NCBI RefSeq assembly: GCF_048820895.1
Contig: NZ_JBMERQ010000002.1
Location: 682,001 to 746,000 of the forward strand
Length of the DNA: 64,000 bases
DNA from: Cribrihabitans_A neustonicus
GTDB lineage: Bacteria; Pseudomonadota; Alphaproteobacteria; Rhodobacterales; Rhodobacteraceae
Direction: 5' to 3'
Made by a program: the position numbers and the translations under genes. The notes beneath the pieces are model-generated. The model saw nothing but the letters and a program-made list of their open reading frames with translations. It was not told where the DNA came from and ran no database searches. The stretch's first letter is position 1. The number at the start of each line of letters is the position of its first letter. Of this stretch, positions 33,977 through 42,547 are shown one piece after another.

Positions 33977-34563
33977 GCCGCATCTTCCTTGCGCAGCAGC
34001 CGCACCGGCACGGCCCACGGCGTGAGACTGCTGCCTTCGATCTCCACTACGAAGAGCCGGTTGCGCTTGATGCGGAACGGCGCGGGGCCGGCGAAGTCCC
34101 AGCCGTGAGCGCGGGCGAGTATCATCCGCATAATGCCGATATGACAGACCGCCACAGTATCCCGCGAGAGGCCCGCAAGCCAGGGTTCGATGCGGGTCCA
34201 GACCTCCGCTGGACTCTCGCCGCCGGGGGGCCGGTAGTGCCAGCCCCAGTCCTCGATATCGCGGAAGCCGCTGTTCGGGTCGGCCTTCAGGTCTGCGCCG
34301 TGCAGGCCCTCCCACCGGCCCCAGTTCATCTCGGTCAGCTCCGGCGCCGTGTGCGGCGGGCGGCCTGCAATCAGCTGCGCGGTTTCCGCCGCACGCAGGA
34401 GCGGGCTGGACCAGAGCGCGGCGGTATTCCAGGGGGCGGGGAGGGCGCAGCCCGAAAGCTCCGCCTTTGCGTCCTCGTCCAGCGGGATGTCGCTGCGGCC
34501 CTGGATACGGCCCGCGCGGTTCCAGGCGGTGTGGCCATGGCGCAGGAGGGCAAGTCGGATCAT
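33973..34563 (-). CDS. Histidine phosphatase family protein
   Basis: This 196-residue phosphoglycerate-mutase-fold protein has the catalytic LLRHGHT at residues 6-12 (H9) and the second histidine in VCHIGIMRM. LWSSPLLRAAETAQL and EMNWGRWEG supply the phosphate-binding arginine and acid/base glutamate. Its place inside a glycosyltransferase operon suggests dephosphorylation of a sugar phosphate or of a phosphorylated glycan rather than glycolysis. Overlaps of 4 bases flank it. Confidence 0.85.
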   Translation of the reverse strand: MIRLALLRHGHTAWNRAGRIQGRSDIPLDEDAKAELSGCALPAPWNTAALWSSPLLRAAETAQLIAGRPPHTAPELTEMNWGRWEGLHGADLKADPNSGFRDIEDWGWHYRPPGGESPAEVWTRIEPWLAGLSRDTVAVCHIGIMRMILARAHGWDFAGPAPFRIKRNRLFVVEIEGSSLTPWAVPVRLLRKEDAA

Positions 34564-35648
34564 CGGGAGGTCTCCAGAACCGGGGTGACAGTCTGCCAAA
34601 AGCAGCGGGCCGCAGCCGGGGCGAGATGGCTTCTGGCGATGAATGCGCGGGCGGCGGTACCGCGCTCCCTGCGCTGTTCGCCGCTCGCGAGCAGGGCCGC
34701 GGCCATTGCCGCCAGCGCCGCCGGCCCGTCCTCGGGCGCGGGGTACGGGCCGGGCAGCAGCACGTCGCGCACGCCGGGCCGGTCCTGCGCCACCACCGGC
34801 AGCCCGTGCGCTTGCGCTTCGAGGTAGACCATGCCGAAAGCTTCGTTCACGCCGGGCCAGAGGAACAGGCTGGCGCGGGTGTAGGCGGCGGCAAGGTCTT
34901 CGCGCGAGAGCTGGCCGAGGAAGCGCACCCGCTTCCCGAATGGCGCCATCAGCACCTCAGCATCGGTGCGCGCGGGGCCATCGCCTGCGATCTCCAGCTG
35001 CCAGTCTCCCGGGATATGCGCCAGCGTTTCGGCAATCAGCCGGTAGGAGGCCAGCTTGTCCCCCGCCCGCATCATCCCCGCTGCCAGCATCGGGCCGTTG
35101 AGGAGCGAGGCTTCGGGCAGAGTGTCCAGCAGCAGGAAAGGCGGCAGATGCGCCACGGCTTGCGCGCCGCAACGGTCGCGTTCCAGCGCGAAGCGGTCCT
35201 GTTCGGTGAAGTAGAACACCGCGGCGGCGGCATCGGCGGCATCATGCGCGGCCTTCGCGAACTCCGCCCAGGGGCCGGTCAGCCGCTTCTTCGCGCGGGT
35301 CGACTCGATCTGAACATAAGGAATGCCGCGGGCGCGGGCGACGGCGGGGCCGATCAGGTCGGGGGCCTTGTAGTAGTTGTGGTAGGTGACCCAGAGGTCG
35401 GTTGCGGGCAGCTCCGCGGTAAGCCGCGCCACCTCTGCCGCGGCTTGATTGCGCAGCTCCTGCTGACGCGCGGCATCGCCCGCCTTGTCGTAAATCCTGA
35501 GGTTCGAGGCCAGCATCGCCTCCGTCCCGCTGCTGGCGAGCATGCCCATCAGCGCCCGCGCCATCTCGCGGTCGCCGGAGGGCACCGGGTGATGCGGCGG
35601 CTTCATCGGTGCGTAGAAGGCAACCCGCTTTCCCTCCCCGGCAGGCAT
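34560..35648 (-). CDS. GT4-family glycosyltransferase
   Basis: This 362-residue GT-B protein has KRVAFYAPMKPPHHPVPSGDREMARAL at the N-terminus. The C-terminal half contains WQLEIAGDGPAR, VRFLGQLSREDL and NEAFGMVYLEAQAHGLPVVAQ, the E-x7-E retaining-transferase motif. It likely adds a sugar with retention of configuration. A six-base gap separates it from the upstream GT4 gene and a 4-base overlap joins it to the phosphatase. Confidence 0.88.
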   Translation of the reverse strand: MPAGEGKRVAFYAPMKPPHHPVPSGDREMARALMGMLASSGTEAMLASNLRIYDKAGDAARQQELRNQAAAEVARLTAELPATDLWVTYHNYYKAPDLIGPAVARARGIPYVQIESTRAKKRLTGPWAEFAKAAHDAADAAAAVFYFTEQDRFALERDRCGAQAVAHLPPFLLLDTLPEASLLNGPMLAAGMMRAGDKLASYRLIAETLAHIPGDWQLEIAGDGPARTDAEVLMAPFGKRVRFLGQLSREDLAAAYTRASLFLWPGVNEAFGMVYLEAQAHGLPVVAQDRPGVRDVLLPGPYPAPEDGPAALAAMAAALLASGEQRRERGTAARAFIARSHLAPAAARCFWQTVTPVLETSR

Positions 35649-35654
35649 GGCGTC

Positions 35655-36899
35655 TCAGCCTTGCCCGATCAGCGCGTTGAGCCGCCGCGAGAGCTGCGCG
35701 ATGCCGGGGGCCATGCCAAAATCGCGGCGGAGCCGCTCCAGCGCAGCTTCGGCCATCGCGTCCAGATCGCGCGGGTGGCGGGCGGCGTAAAGCAGGCTTT
35801 CGGCCAGCGCCTCGGGTGCGTCATCGCTCAGCAGGCCCTGCTCGCCATGGCTGATGAATTCAGGAATTGCGGAAACCGGCGTGGAGAGCACCGGCAGCAG
35901 CTGCGAGGCCGCCTCCATCAGGACGTTCGGCAGCCCGTCGCGGTCGCCATCGGAGGCCACCCGGCTGGGCAGTACAAACAGATCGGCGGCGCGCATGGCT
36001 TCGATCACCTCGGGCTGGTCGCAAGCGCCGCGCCAGGTGATACGGTCCGCGATGCCTGCATCCTCGGCCATGCCTTCGAGCAAATCGCCCAGCCCGCCGC
36101 CGCCGATATGGGTCCAGTGCCAGTCCAGCCCTTGCGGCAGCAGCGCCAGCGCCGCCATCAGCCGGTCGAAGCCCTTCTTCTCCACCAAGCGGCCAACCGA
36201 CAGGAAATGCATCGCATCCTGCGGCTGCCGGGGCGCACGCGCAGGCGGCGCCGGGAAACGGGAGAGATCGAGCCCGTGGTAGACCAGATCCACCCGGCTT
36301 GGATCGCCCGCCATATCCTGCAGATGCTTTGCGCCAAAACCGGTGCAGGTGGCTCCGAAGGCGGCACCCTGATGGGTGGCGGAGAGCTTCTCGCGGATCT
36401 CCCAATCTGGCGAGGTCCAGATGTCCTTGGCATGGGCCGAGAAGCTCCAAGGCAGCCCGCGCATGATCGCGGCGTAGCGCGCCACGGAAGATGGCGTGTG
36501 CAGGAAATGCGCATAGAGACCCAGCACCTCGGCAGGCATCTCGGCGGCCAGCACACACGCCTGGCCGAAGCGGCGGATGCGGTTCGGGGTCGGATCTCGG
36601 CGCAGGTCGGCGCGCCAGATGCGGTAGGCTTCGGGATATCCCGGCAGTTGCTGCGCCGCGGCCCTGGCGCGCCATACGCGCTCGGGCTCCTCAAAGAGAT
36701 ATTCCGGCAAATAATGCACCCGCGCCCGCAAACGGTCGTGCAGCGGGTGGCGCTTGATGTCGGTGGGATGGCGCAGCGACCAGATCTCGAAGGCGTGGCC
36801 CGCGGCTTCCAGCGCCACCAGTTCCTGCGCGATGAAGGTCTCCGACAGGCGCGGCCAGCCCTTGACCACCACCGCAAGCGGAGGGCGGGGCGCGCTCAT
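35655..36899 (-). CDS. GT4-family glycosyltransferase
   Basis: This 414-residue protein opens with PLAVVVKGWPRLSETFIAQEL, a start common in colanic-acid-type GT4 enzymes. Later motifs are FLSVGRLVEKKGFDRLM, WHWTHIGGGGL, ITWRGACDQPEVIEAM and DRDGLPNVLMEAASQLLPV. ATG 36899 overlaps the upstream gene by 4 bases; the longer open frame upstream is that gene in another frame. It is one of four transferases in this operon. Confidence 0.9.
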   Translation of the reverse strand: MSAPRPPLAVVVKGWPRLSETFIAQELVALEAAGHAFEIWSLRHPTDIKRHPLHDRLRARVHYLPEYLFEEPERVWRARAAAQQLPGYPEAYRIWRADLRRDPTPNRIRRFGQACVLAAEMPAEVLGLYAHFLHTPSSVARYAAIMRGLPWSFSAHAKDIWTSPDWEIREKLSATHQGAAFGATCTGFGAKHLQDMAGDPSRVDLVYHGLDLSRFPAPPARAPRQPQDAMHFLSVGRLVEKKGFDRLMAALALLPQGLDWHWTHIGGGGLGDLLEGMAEDAGIADRITWRGACDQPEVIEAMRAADLFVLPSRVASDGDRDGLPNVLMEAASQLLPVLSTPVSAIPEFISHGEQGLLSDDAPEALAESLLYAARHPRDLDAMAEAALERLRRDFGMAPGIAQLSRRLNALIGQG

Positions 36900-38125
36900 G
36901 CCAGCGCCTCGCGCTTCTGTTGCGCTGCCAGCAGCGTCTCCACCCGCCCGGTCACGTAGGCGAGCCCGTCCAGCAGCCCTTGGGAACCGGCAGCCGAGGG
37001 CGGCGGCTGATGGGCGAGTGCGCGGATCGCGCGGCCCATCGCGTCCGGCGTCCAGCCGTCGCGGCTTTCGTCCAGCATCGCGCTCAGCCCCAGCTCCTCG
37101 GCCCGGCTGGCGCGGATCCACTGCTCCAGCCGCGGTGTGGTGCGCGGCACGATGACCGCGGGCTTGTCGAAGGAAAGCACCTCGCAAAACGTATTGTAGC
37201 CACCCATGCAGACCACGCCCTGGGCGCCGGCAAACAGCGTCTCGATCTCGGAGTCGAAGCCCACCGCTGTGACCCGCCCGCCGAGCCGCGCCACACGGGC
37301 CTCGAAATCCTCGCGGGTCTCGCCCGACAGGAACGGCCCGTAGACCAGCAGCGCGCGCGGGCTCAGGTCAGGATCCGCCTCGTAGGCCGACAGCGCCAGG
37401 TCCACCATCATGGCACCGTCGCCGCCGCCGCCGGGAGTGACGAGGATATAGGGCTGGGCGGGCGGCTCGCCCGCGGGGGCAAGGTCGCGGCGCAGGTAGC
37501 CGGTCCAGTGCATCCGCGCCTGCACCTCCTGCGGCAGCCGGAGCCCCGCGGCAGGGTCGTAGATTTCGCGCAGGCCGTAGACCCAGATCTCGTTGTAGAA
37601 ATCGCGGGTCGCCGCCACCGCGCCTTTGCGCTCCCATTCGGCGGCCAGCACCTCCGGGTCGTCCAGCACGTCGCGCAGCCCCAGCACCGTCTTGCAGTGG
37701 CCGCGCGCTTTCAGCCCCTCCAGCGCCGGGATCAGCTCGCCGCGGAAGCCCGTCGGCTCCTTGTCAGCAATCAGCATATCCGGGCTGAACTGTTCCACGG
37801 TGGAGCGGATCAGCGCCGCGCGCAGTTCGGTGGTCTCTTCGATGCTCATGCCCATGGTGCGCGAGGCATAGGAGCCGTCGGCGCGCTTGATAACGCCCGG
37901 CAAGCGCACGTGGTCGACCCGGTTGGGGAAGGAGAAGCGCCCGGCGACGGGCGAACCGGTCAGGATCAGCGCCGAGGCATGCGGGTTGGCGGCGGTGATC
38001 GCGCCTGCCAGCGCCCGCGAGCGGCGCAGGTGGCCCAGCCCGAAGGTGTCGTGGCTGTACAGCAGGATGCGCGGCCCGCGCGCCCGCGGGGCGGCCGCAA
38101 GGGGGGTAGTGCCGGTGTCGGTCAT
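36896..38125 (-). CDS. Predicted GT-B glycosyltransferase (COG4671-like)
   Basis: This 409-residue protein has RILLYSHDTFGLGHLRRSRAL at about residues 19-39, a GLGHLRR variant of the MurG-type loop. PYILVTPGGGGDGAMM and GVVCMGGYNTFCEVLSFDKPAVIVPRT form the C-terminal donor site. It is first in the seven-gene operon, with ATG 38125 behind a weak AGG and a TTG one codon upstream. Substrates are unknown. Homologues of this family sit beside GT4 genes in other proteobacteria. Confidence 0.8.
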   Translation of the reverse strand: MTDTGTTPLAAAPRARGPRILLYSHDTFGLGHLRRSRALAGAITAANPHASALILTGSPVAGRFSFPNRVDHVRLPGVIKRADGSYASRTMGMSIEETTELRAALIRSTVEQFSPDMLIADKEPTGFRGELIPALEGLKARGHCKTVLGLRDVLDDPEVLAAEWERKGAVAATRDFYNEIWVYGLREIYDPAAGLRLPQEVQARMHWTGYLRRDLAPAGEPPAQPYILVTPGGGGDGAMMVDLALSAYEADPDLSPRALLVYGPFLSGETREDFEARVARLGGRVTAVGFDSEIETLFAGAQGVVCMGGYNTFCEVLSFDKPAVIVPRTTPRLEQWIRASRAEELGLSAMLDESRDGWTPDAMGRAIRALAHQPPPSAAGSQGLLDGLAYVTGRVETLLAAQQKREALA

Positions 38126-38536
38126 CAAGAAACCTGATAGGGTGAGAGGGCTGTGCGGGGCAGCTTACGCACGACGGGACGGGCAAGGGCGCGGGCCTGC
38201 GAACGGGCGGGAGGCCTTGTGCCGGCGGTTGCGCCCGGGCGTTTGCTCCTGTGCTCGGCCATGGTCCGCCTCGAAGTCTGCGGGCCCGGGCCGGGCATCG
38301 GCGCGGGCGCTGTCGGTGGGTCGTGCTGCTGCCTGCCGCCCCGGTTGGGCCCCAGGCCGCGGGATAAGGCGGCCTGCGCCCGGAAAGCGGCGGTCAGCGT
38401 TGTATAGCTTCTGCACCGCGCGCTGGCAATCGCCGGCCCCTGCGCGGCAGCGCACATGAATTTGCGCCCGCGCTATTTGCGCAACGCCCGTGGCGTGGTC
38501 TAATTTGGCGCAGGTTTCCAAACGCATAGGCGCCCC
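38126..38536. other. Divergent intergenic region, glycan operon / MscS gene
   Basis: These 411 bases separate two divergent genes and should contain both promoters. Open frames crossing it on both strands (for example 38125-38457 on the minus strand) are arginine/proline-rich and resemble no family. No clear operator, repeat or RNA gene was found by eye. Confidence 0.5.
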
Positions 38537-40903
38537 ATGCTGCATGTTCTCCTCCGGCTTCTGCTTTGCGCCGCGCTTGCCATGAGTGTCGGCGCTCGCG
38601 CCAGCGCACAAGAAAATGATCCCGCCGGAGCCGAGGCCCTGGCGCAGGCGATCGAACAGGCGGCGGCACGCGGCACCGGGGTGATCGTGCTGGACACCTC
38701 CGGCCGGGTGCTGGCGGCGCCGCCGGAGGCACCCATTGCGGCGCAGCAGCCGGACCCCGCCGCCGCCAGCGCGGAAGCCAGTGCAGGCGGGGGGGCGATG
38801 GAGCAGCCCTCGGTGCTGATGCGGGCGCAATCGCAAATCCGCACTTTCCGCAGCGAACTCGCCAGCCGGCTGGAGGCGCTGCCCTATTCTCTGTTCGAGA
38901 TGCGCTACATCCTGCGCGAGACCAGCCCGGACGGGCGCATCATGACCTACGTCGAGGTGGTCGGCTGGAATGTGCTGTTCCTGCTCATCGGCCGCTGGCT
39001 GTCGGTGCAGGTCTACGGCAAACGCATCGCCAAGCGCCATGTGGTCGCGCGGATCAAGGAGGACCCGCAAGGCTACCGCGAGAAGATGCCCTTCCTTGTG
39101 TTCCGCTTCCTGATGGGAGTCGGAGCGACGCTGTTTGCGATGATCTTTGCGCTGGCGCTCTCCTACCTGCTGTTCGGCCCCTCCGGCGACAGCTCGGTGG
39201 AGCTGACGGTGGCGGCGGTCTATACTGCCTATTTCCTCGCCCGCACGGTGTCGGACCTGTGGCGCATGGTGCTGTCGCCCTATCTGACGCAATACCGCAT
39301 CCCGGTGTTCTCCGACCGGGACGCGCGGCGGCTCTACCTCTGGGCCTCGGCGCTGGCGGCCTATGACATCTTTGCGGTGCTGTTTGCCACCTGGGTCGGC
39401 GATTTCGGGCTGAACTACAACGTCTATGCCCTGCTCTACGGGCTGCTCGCGCTGGTCGGCACACTGGGCAACCTCCTGATGGTGATGGTCAACGGCCGCG
39501 CGATCTCCAACGCGATCCGGGCCGGGCGGCCGCCTGCGGAGTGTGCCTGGCTGGTGCGGGTGCTGTCCGTTGCCTGGGCGCCGGTGGTGATGGCCTATAT
39601 GGTGTTCGGCTGGTTCAAGCTCGCCTTCGACCTGGTGCTGGAAGCCGAGGTCCCGGTGCCGGTAATGGCGGGCAGCTACCTGGTGCTGACCTCGATTCTG
39701 GTGGTTTACGGCGTGATCGGCTACGCGATCGAGCGCTACTTCGCCCGCCGCCCTGCCGCCGCCGAGCCGCCGGAAGGGCACACTGGGGAGATCCTGGCGC
39801 CGGACGACGGGCTGGAGGAGGTGGAGGACAGCGCGCCGCCGCCCCGGCACCCGATTGCCACCTACGAAGACCTCGCCCGCCGCCTCGCCGGCATCCTCGC
39901 CTTTGTCGCCGGCGCCTATGCGCTTCTGGTGGTCTGGAACCCCGAGGCCGTCTGGATGGAAACCGCCGCCGCCGAACGCGCCATCGACGTGACCGTGATC
40001 CTGTTCATCGGCTACACGGTCTACCACCTGTTCCGGATCTGGATCGACAGCAAGATCGACGAGGAGGGCGGCGACATGCCCGCGGGCGAGCTCGGCGACG
40101 AGGGCGGCGCCGGCGGGGTCAGCCGTCTGGCGACGCTCCTGCCCCTGTTCCGCGGCGCGATCCTCGCCGTGGTGCTGGTGTCGATCGTGCTGATCATTCT
40201 CCTGGAGCTGGGCATCAACGTGAGCCCGCTGTTCGCCGGCGCCGGCGTTGTCGGCCTCGCGGTCGGCTTCGGCTCGCAGGCGCTGGTGCGCGACATCTTC
40301 TCCGGCGCGTTCTTCCTGATCGACGATGCCTTCCGCAAGGGCGAGTACATCGACATCGGCGACGTCAAGGGCACGGTGGAGAAGATCTCGGTCCGCTCCT
40401 TCCAGCTGCGCCACCATCTGGGCGCGCTGCACACCATTCCCTTCGGCGAGATCAAGGTGCTGACCAACTACTCCCGCGATTGGGTGATGATGAAGCTGCC
40501 GCTCAGGGTCACCTATGACACCGATGTGGAAAAGGTGCGCAAGCTGATCAAGAAACTGGGGGAGGAGCTGCTGGACGATCCGGTGATCGGCAGCAACTTC
40601 ATTCAGCCCCTGAAGTCGCAGGGGGTGATCGAGATGCAGGAGTCGGCGATGATCATCCGGGTGAAGTTCATGACCAAGCCGGGCGACCAATGGCTGGTGC
40701 GCAAGCGGGTCTACCAGGAGATCCGCGAGCTGTTTGCCCGCGAGGGCATTAAGTTTGCCCACCGCGAGGTCACGGTGCGGCTGGCCGCCGACCAGGCAGA
40801 GGACGCGACGCCCGAACAGAAGCGCCTCGCCACCGGGGCGGTGCAGGCGGCGATCGACGAGGACGCGCTCGACCTCGACGGCAACGGCGACCGCGAGGCC
40901 TGA
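38537..40903 (+). CDS. Large mechanosensitive channel, MscS family
   Basis: This 788-residue inner-membrane protein begins with a signal peptide (cleavage near ARASA, residue 24), then a periplasmic stretch rich in Ala/Gln to about residue 120. Some nine or ten membrane helices follow. The C-terminal MscS core is clear: GINVSPLFAGAGVVGLAVGFGSQALVRDIFSG is the pore helix with its Gly/Ala packing, followed by FRKGEYIDIGDVKGTVEKISVRS and the beta domain. It resembles YbiO-type enlarged channels. It should release solutes under hypo-osmotic shock. The gene stands alone, with GC repeats after it. Confidence 0.92.
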   Translation: MLHVLLRLLLCAALAMSVGARASAQENDPAGAEALAQAIEQAAARGTGVIVLDTSGRVLAAPPEAPIAAQQPDPAAASAEASAGGGAMEQPSVLMRAQSQIRTFRSELASRLEALPYSLFEMRYILRETSPDGRIMTYVEVVGWNVLFLLIGRWLSVQVYGKRIAKRHVVARIKEDPQGYREKMPFLVFRFLMGVGATLFAMIFALALSYLLFGPSGDSSVELTVAAVYTAYFLARTVSDLWRMVLSPYLTQYRIPVFSDRDARRLYLWASALAAYDIFAVLFATWVGDFGLNYNVYALLYGLLALVGTLGNLLMVMVNGRAISNAIRAGRPPAECAWLVRVLSVAWAPVVMAYMVFGWFKLAFDLVLEAEVPVPVMAGSYLVLTSILVVYGVIGYAIERYFARRPAAAEPPEGHTGEILAPDDGLEEVEDSAPPPRHPIATYEDLARRLAGILAFVAGAYALLVVWNPEAVWMETAAAERAIDVTVILFIGYTVYHLFRIWIDSKIDEEGGDMPAGELGDEGGAGGVSRLATLLPLFRGAILAVVLVSIVLIILLELGINVSPLFAGAGVVGLAVGFGSQALVRDIFSGAFFLIDDAFRKGEYIDIGDVKGTVEKISVRSFQLRHHLGALHTIPFGEIKVLTNYSRDWVMMKLPLRVTYDTDVEKVRKLIKKLGEELLDDPVIGSNFIQPLKSQGVIEMQESAMIIRVKFMTKPGDQWLVRKRVYQEIRELFAREGIKFAHREVTVRLAADQAEDATPEQKRLATGAVQAAIDEDALDLDGNGDREA

Positions 40904-40956
40904 GCCGGACAGCTCCCGCCCCCGCGCCAGCGCGTTTGCACGCGCCGTGCGGCGTT

Positions 40957-40986
40957 GGGCCGGGCGCCGCGCTCACGCGCGGCGGC
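40957..40986 (+). repeat. GC hairpin repeat shared with 23587-23616
   Basis: Thirty bases match the reverse complement of 23587-23616 with one mismatch. GCCGCGC/GCGCGGC (40965-40982) forms a 7-bp stem with a 4-nt loop. It lies 54 bases past the MscS stop codon, as the other copy lies past tupA, consistent with a terminator-like dispersed element. Confidence 0.65.
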
Positions 40987-41026
40987 GCCCGTGGCGCACG
41001 GGCCGCGGACCAAAGGACCACGAGTT

Positions 41027-41200
41027 TCTTCTGGCCGAAAATATCCCGGGGGAATTGGCCGCAGGCGAAGGGGGGCGGCGCCCCTGCCGCGCTGACCGTT
41101 CCGGCGCAGTATGATTGCGGGGATGTGCAGCCCAGCCGTCTTCCTCTTGCCGAAAATATCCCGGGGGAATTGGCCGCAGGCCAAGGGGGCAGCGCCCCCG
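41027..41200. repeat. Tandem pair of intergenic repeats with GGGGGC/GCCCCC hairpin
   Basis: Two copies (41027-41086 and 41145-41200) share GCCGAAAATATCCCGGGGG, then GAATTGGCCGCAGGC and an AAGGGGGC-GCGCCCC stem-loop. In the second copy GGGGGC/GCCCCC (41185-41199) is perfect with a 3-nt loop. The pair lies between convergent gene ends (MscS and the CoA transferase), and the second copy abuts the CoA-transferase stop. The position suggests bidirectional termination. Confidence 0.75.
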
Positions 41201-42547
41201 CTACTCTGCCCACTCCGGCGGAGCGCTGCCGCACGCGGTGGCGGGCCGCTCCCAGTGCAAAGCGGTATCTGCCAGCACGAGCGGAGGACGGAGCCGGCGG
41301 CCGGGGCCCCAAGAGGTGTGTTCCACGGTGTCCGCATAATCCGCGGGCGCGGCCGGGGAGATCTCCGGGCTTTCATGGCTGCCGTCCAGCGCCGCCAGTT
41401 CCTCGGCCGTGCGGGCCAGCGAGAGCTTTGCCACTGGCACCGGCGCGCCGCGGGCGGCAGCGGTCAGGGCCGAGAGCACCGCCGCGGCCATGAGCCAGCC
41501 GGTGGCGTGGTCCAGCGCCTGCACCGGCAGAGGCACCGGGCCATCCGTTCCGGCCCAGACGCGGCCCTGATCCGCGATGCCGCAGCTCATCTGCACCAGG
41601 CTGTCGAAGCCGCGGCGGCGGGCCCAGGGGCCGGTCCAGCCGTAGGCGTCGAGCGTGACTTCCACCGCGTCCGGCGCGATGCGGCGGCGCGTGTCTTCCC
41701 CGTAGCCCAGCCCCTCCAGCGCGCCGGGGCGGTAGCCGTGCACCAGCACGTCGGCCTCTGCCAGAAGCGCCTCGAAGCGGGCGCGGCCGGCGGGCGCGGT
41801 GAGGTCCAGCGCGGCCATGCGCTTGCCCAGAGAGGTGTCGGGGATCACGCCGGGCTCGTCCCAGCCGGGCGGGTCGATGCGCAAAACTTCCGCGCCGAAG
41901 CCTGCGAGCGTGCGGGTGGAGACCGGGCCTGCCAGCACGCGAGTGAGATCGAGCACCTTAAGACCTGCGAGCGGCCGGGCGGCAGTCGCTTCCGGGCGGT
42001 GGCGCAAGCGGATCTGGCGAGGGTTCACCCGGTGGATCAGCGGCTCGGCCGCGACGGCCTTGCCTTGCGGATGAGCCAGCCATTCGGCACGGCTGCGCAG
42101 GGCCGCGGCAGCGCCGCCTTGCTCCAAGATGGCGGCCTCTAACGCGTCCGCCTGCCAGCCACGGGCCGCTTCCGTGACGGTGGCCTTTTCAGGAGCGCAG
42201 CCCAGCACCCGCAGCGCCGCGGCCCGATGGGCGGGCAGGTTGGTGTGCAGGCGGATCGAGCCATCTGAGGTCCGATACACGCCCGCGAGCGGGTCCCAGG
42301 GGCCGGGCATTTGCCAGCCTTCGGGGGCAAAGCTGAAGCCGAACCAGAGCGAGGCAAGGCGGCGGTCCACCGTCACCTCCGGCGCGCGCGGGGCCATGTT
42401 CAGCGCCTCGATCAGCCGGGCGAGTTCCAGCCCCACGGCGGCCACCGACCGCTCCGCCAGATCGCTCACCGCAAAGGCGCTGGGCAGATGCCCCTCGCCA
42501 GTCACCTCGTAAGCGCCGGGCGCCGGCAAGGCCGGGAGCAGCGTCAT
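41201..42547 (-). CDS. CaiB/BaiF-type CoA transferase with rearranged domain order
   Basis: This 448-residue protein carries the usual N-terminal family motif LKVLDLTRVLAGPVSTRTLA only at about residue 196. The catalytic-type Asp is D346 in ALDHATG. The first 190 residues (GVYRTSDGSIRLHTNLPAHR, then RSRAEWLAHPQGKAVAAEPL) look like the small domain normally at the C-terminus. It is the last gene of a peptide-type ABC importer operon, overlapping the permease gene by 4 bases. It may activate an imported acid as its CoA ester; substrate unknown. Confidence 0.82.
   Translation of the reverse strand: MTLLPALPAPGAYEVTGEGHLPSAFAVSDLAERSVAAVGLELARLIEALNMAPRAPEVTVDRRLASLWFGFSFAPEGWQMPGPWDPLAGVYRTSDGSIRLHTNLPAHRAAALRVLGCAPEKATVTEAARGWQADALEAAILEQGGAAAALRSRAEWLAHPQGKAVAAEPLIHRVNPRQIRLRHRPEATAARPLAGLKVLDLTRVLAGPVSTRTLAGFGAEVLRIDPPGWDEPGVIPDTSLGKRMAALDLTAPAGRARFEALLAEADVLVHGYRPGALEGLGYGEDTRRRIAPDAVEVTLDAYGWTGPWARRRGFDSLVQMSCGIADQGRVWAGTDGPVPLPVQALDHATGWLMAAAVLSALTAAARGAPVPVAKLSLARTAEELAALDGSHESPEISPAAPADYADTVEHTSWGPGRRLRPPLVLADTALHWERPATACGSAPPEWAE

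Noticed and set aside
38165..40762. An 865-codon open frame on the minus strand opposite the MscS gene
   Set aside because: Its composition (His/Arg/Gln/Asp repeats) is typical of antisense shadows and it carries no motif, while the plus strand encodes a clear channel.
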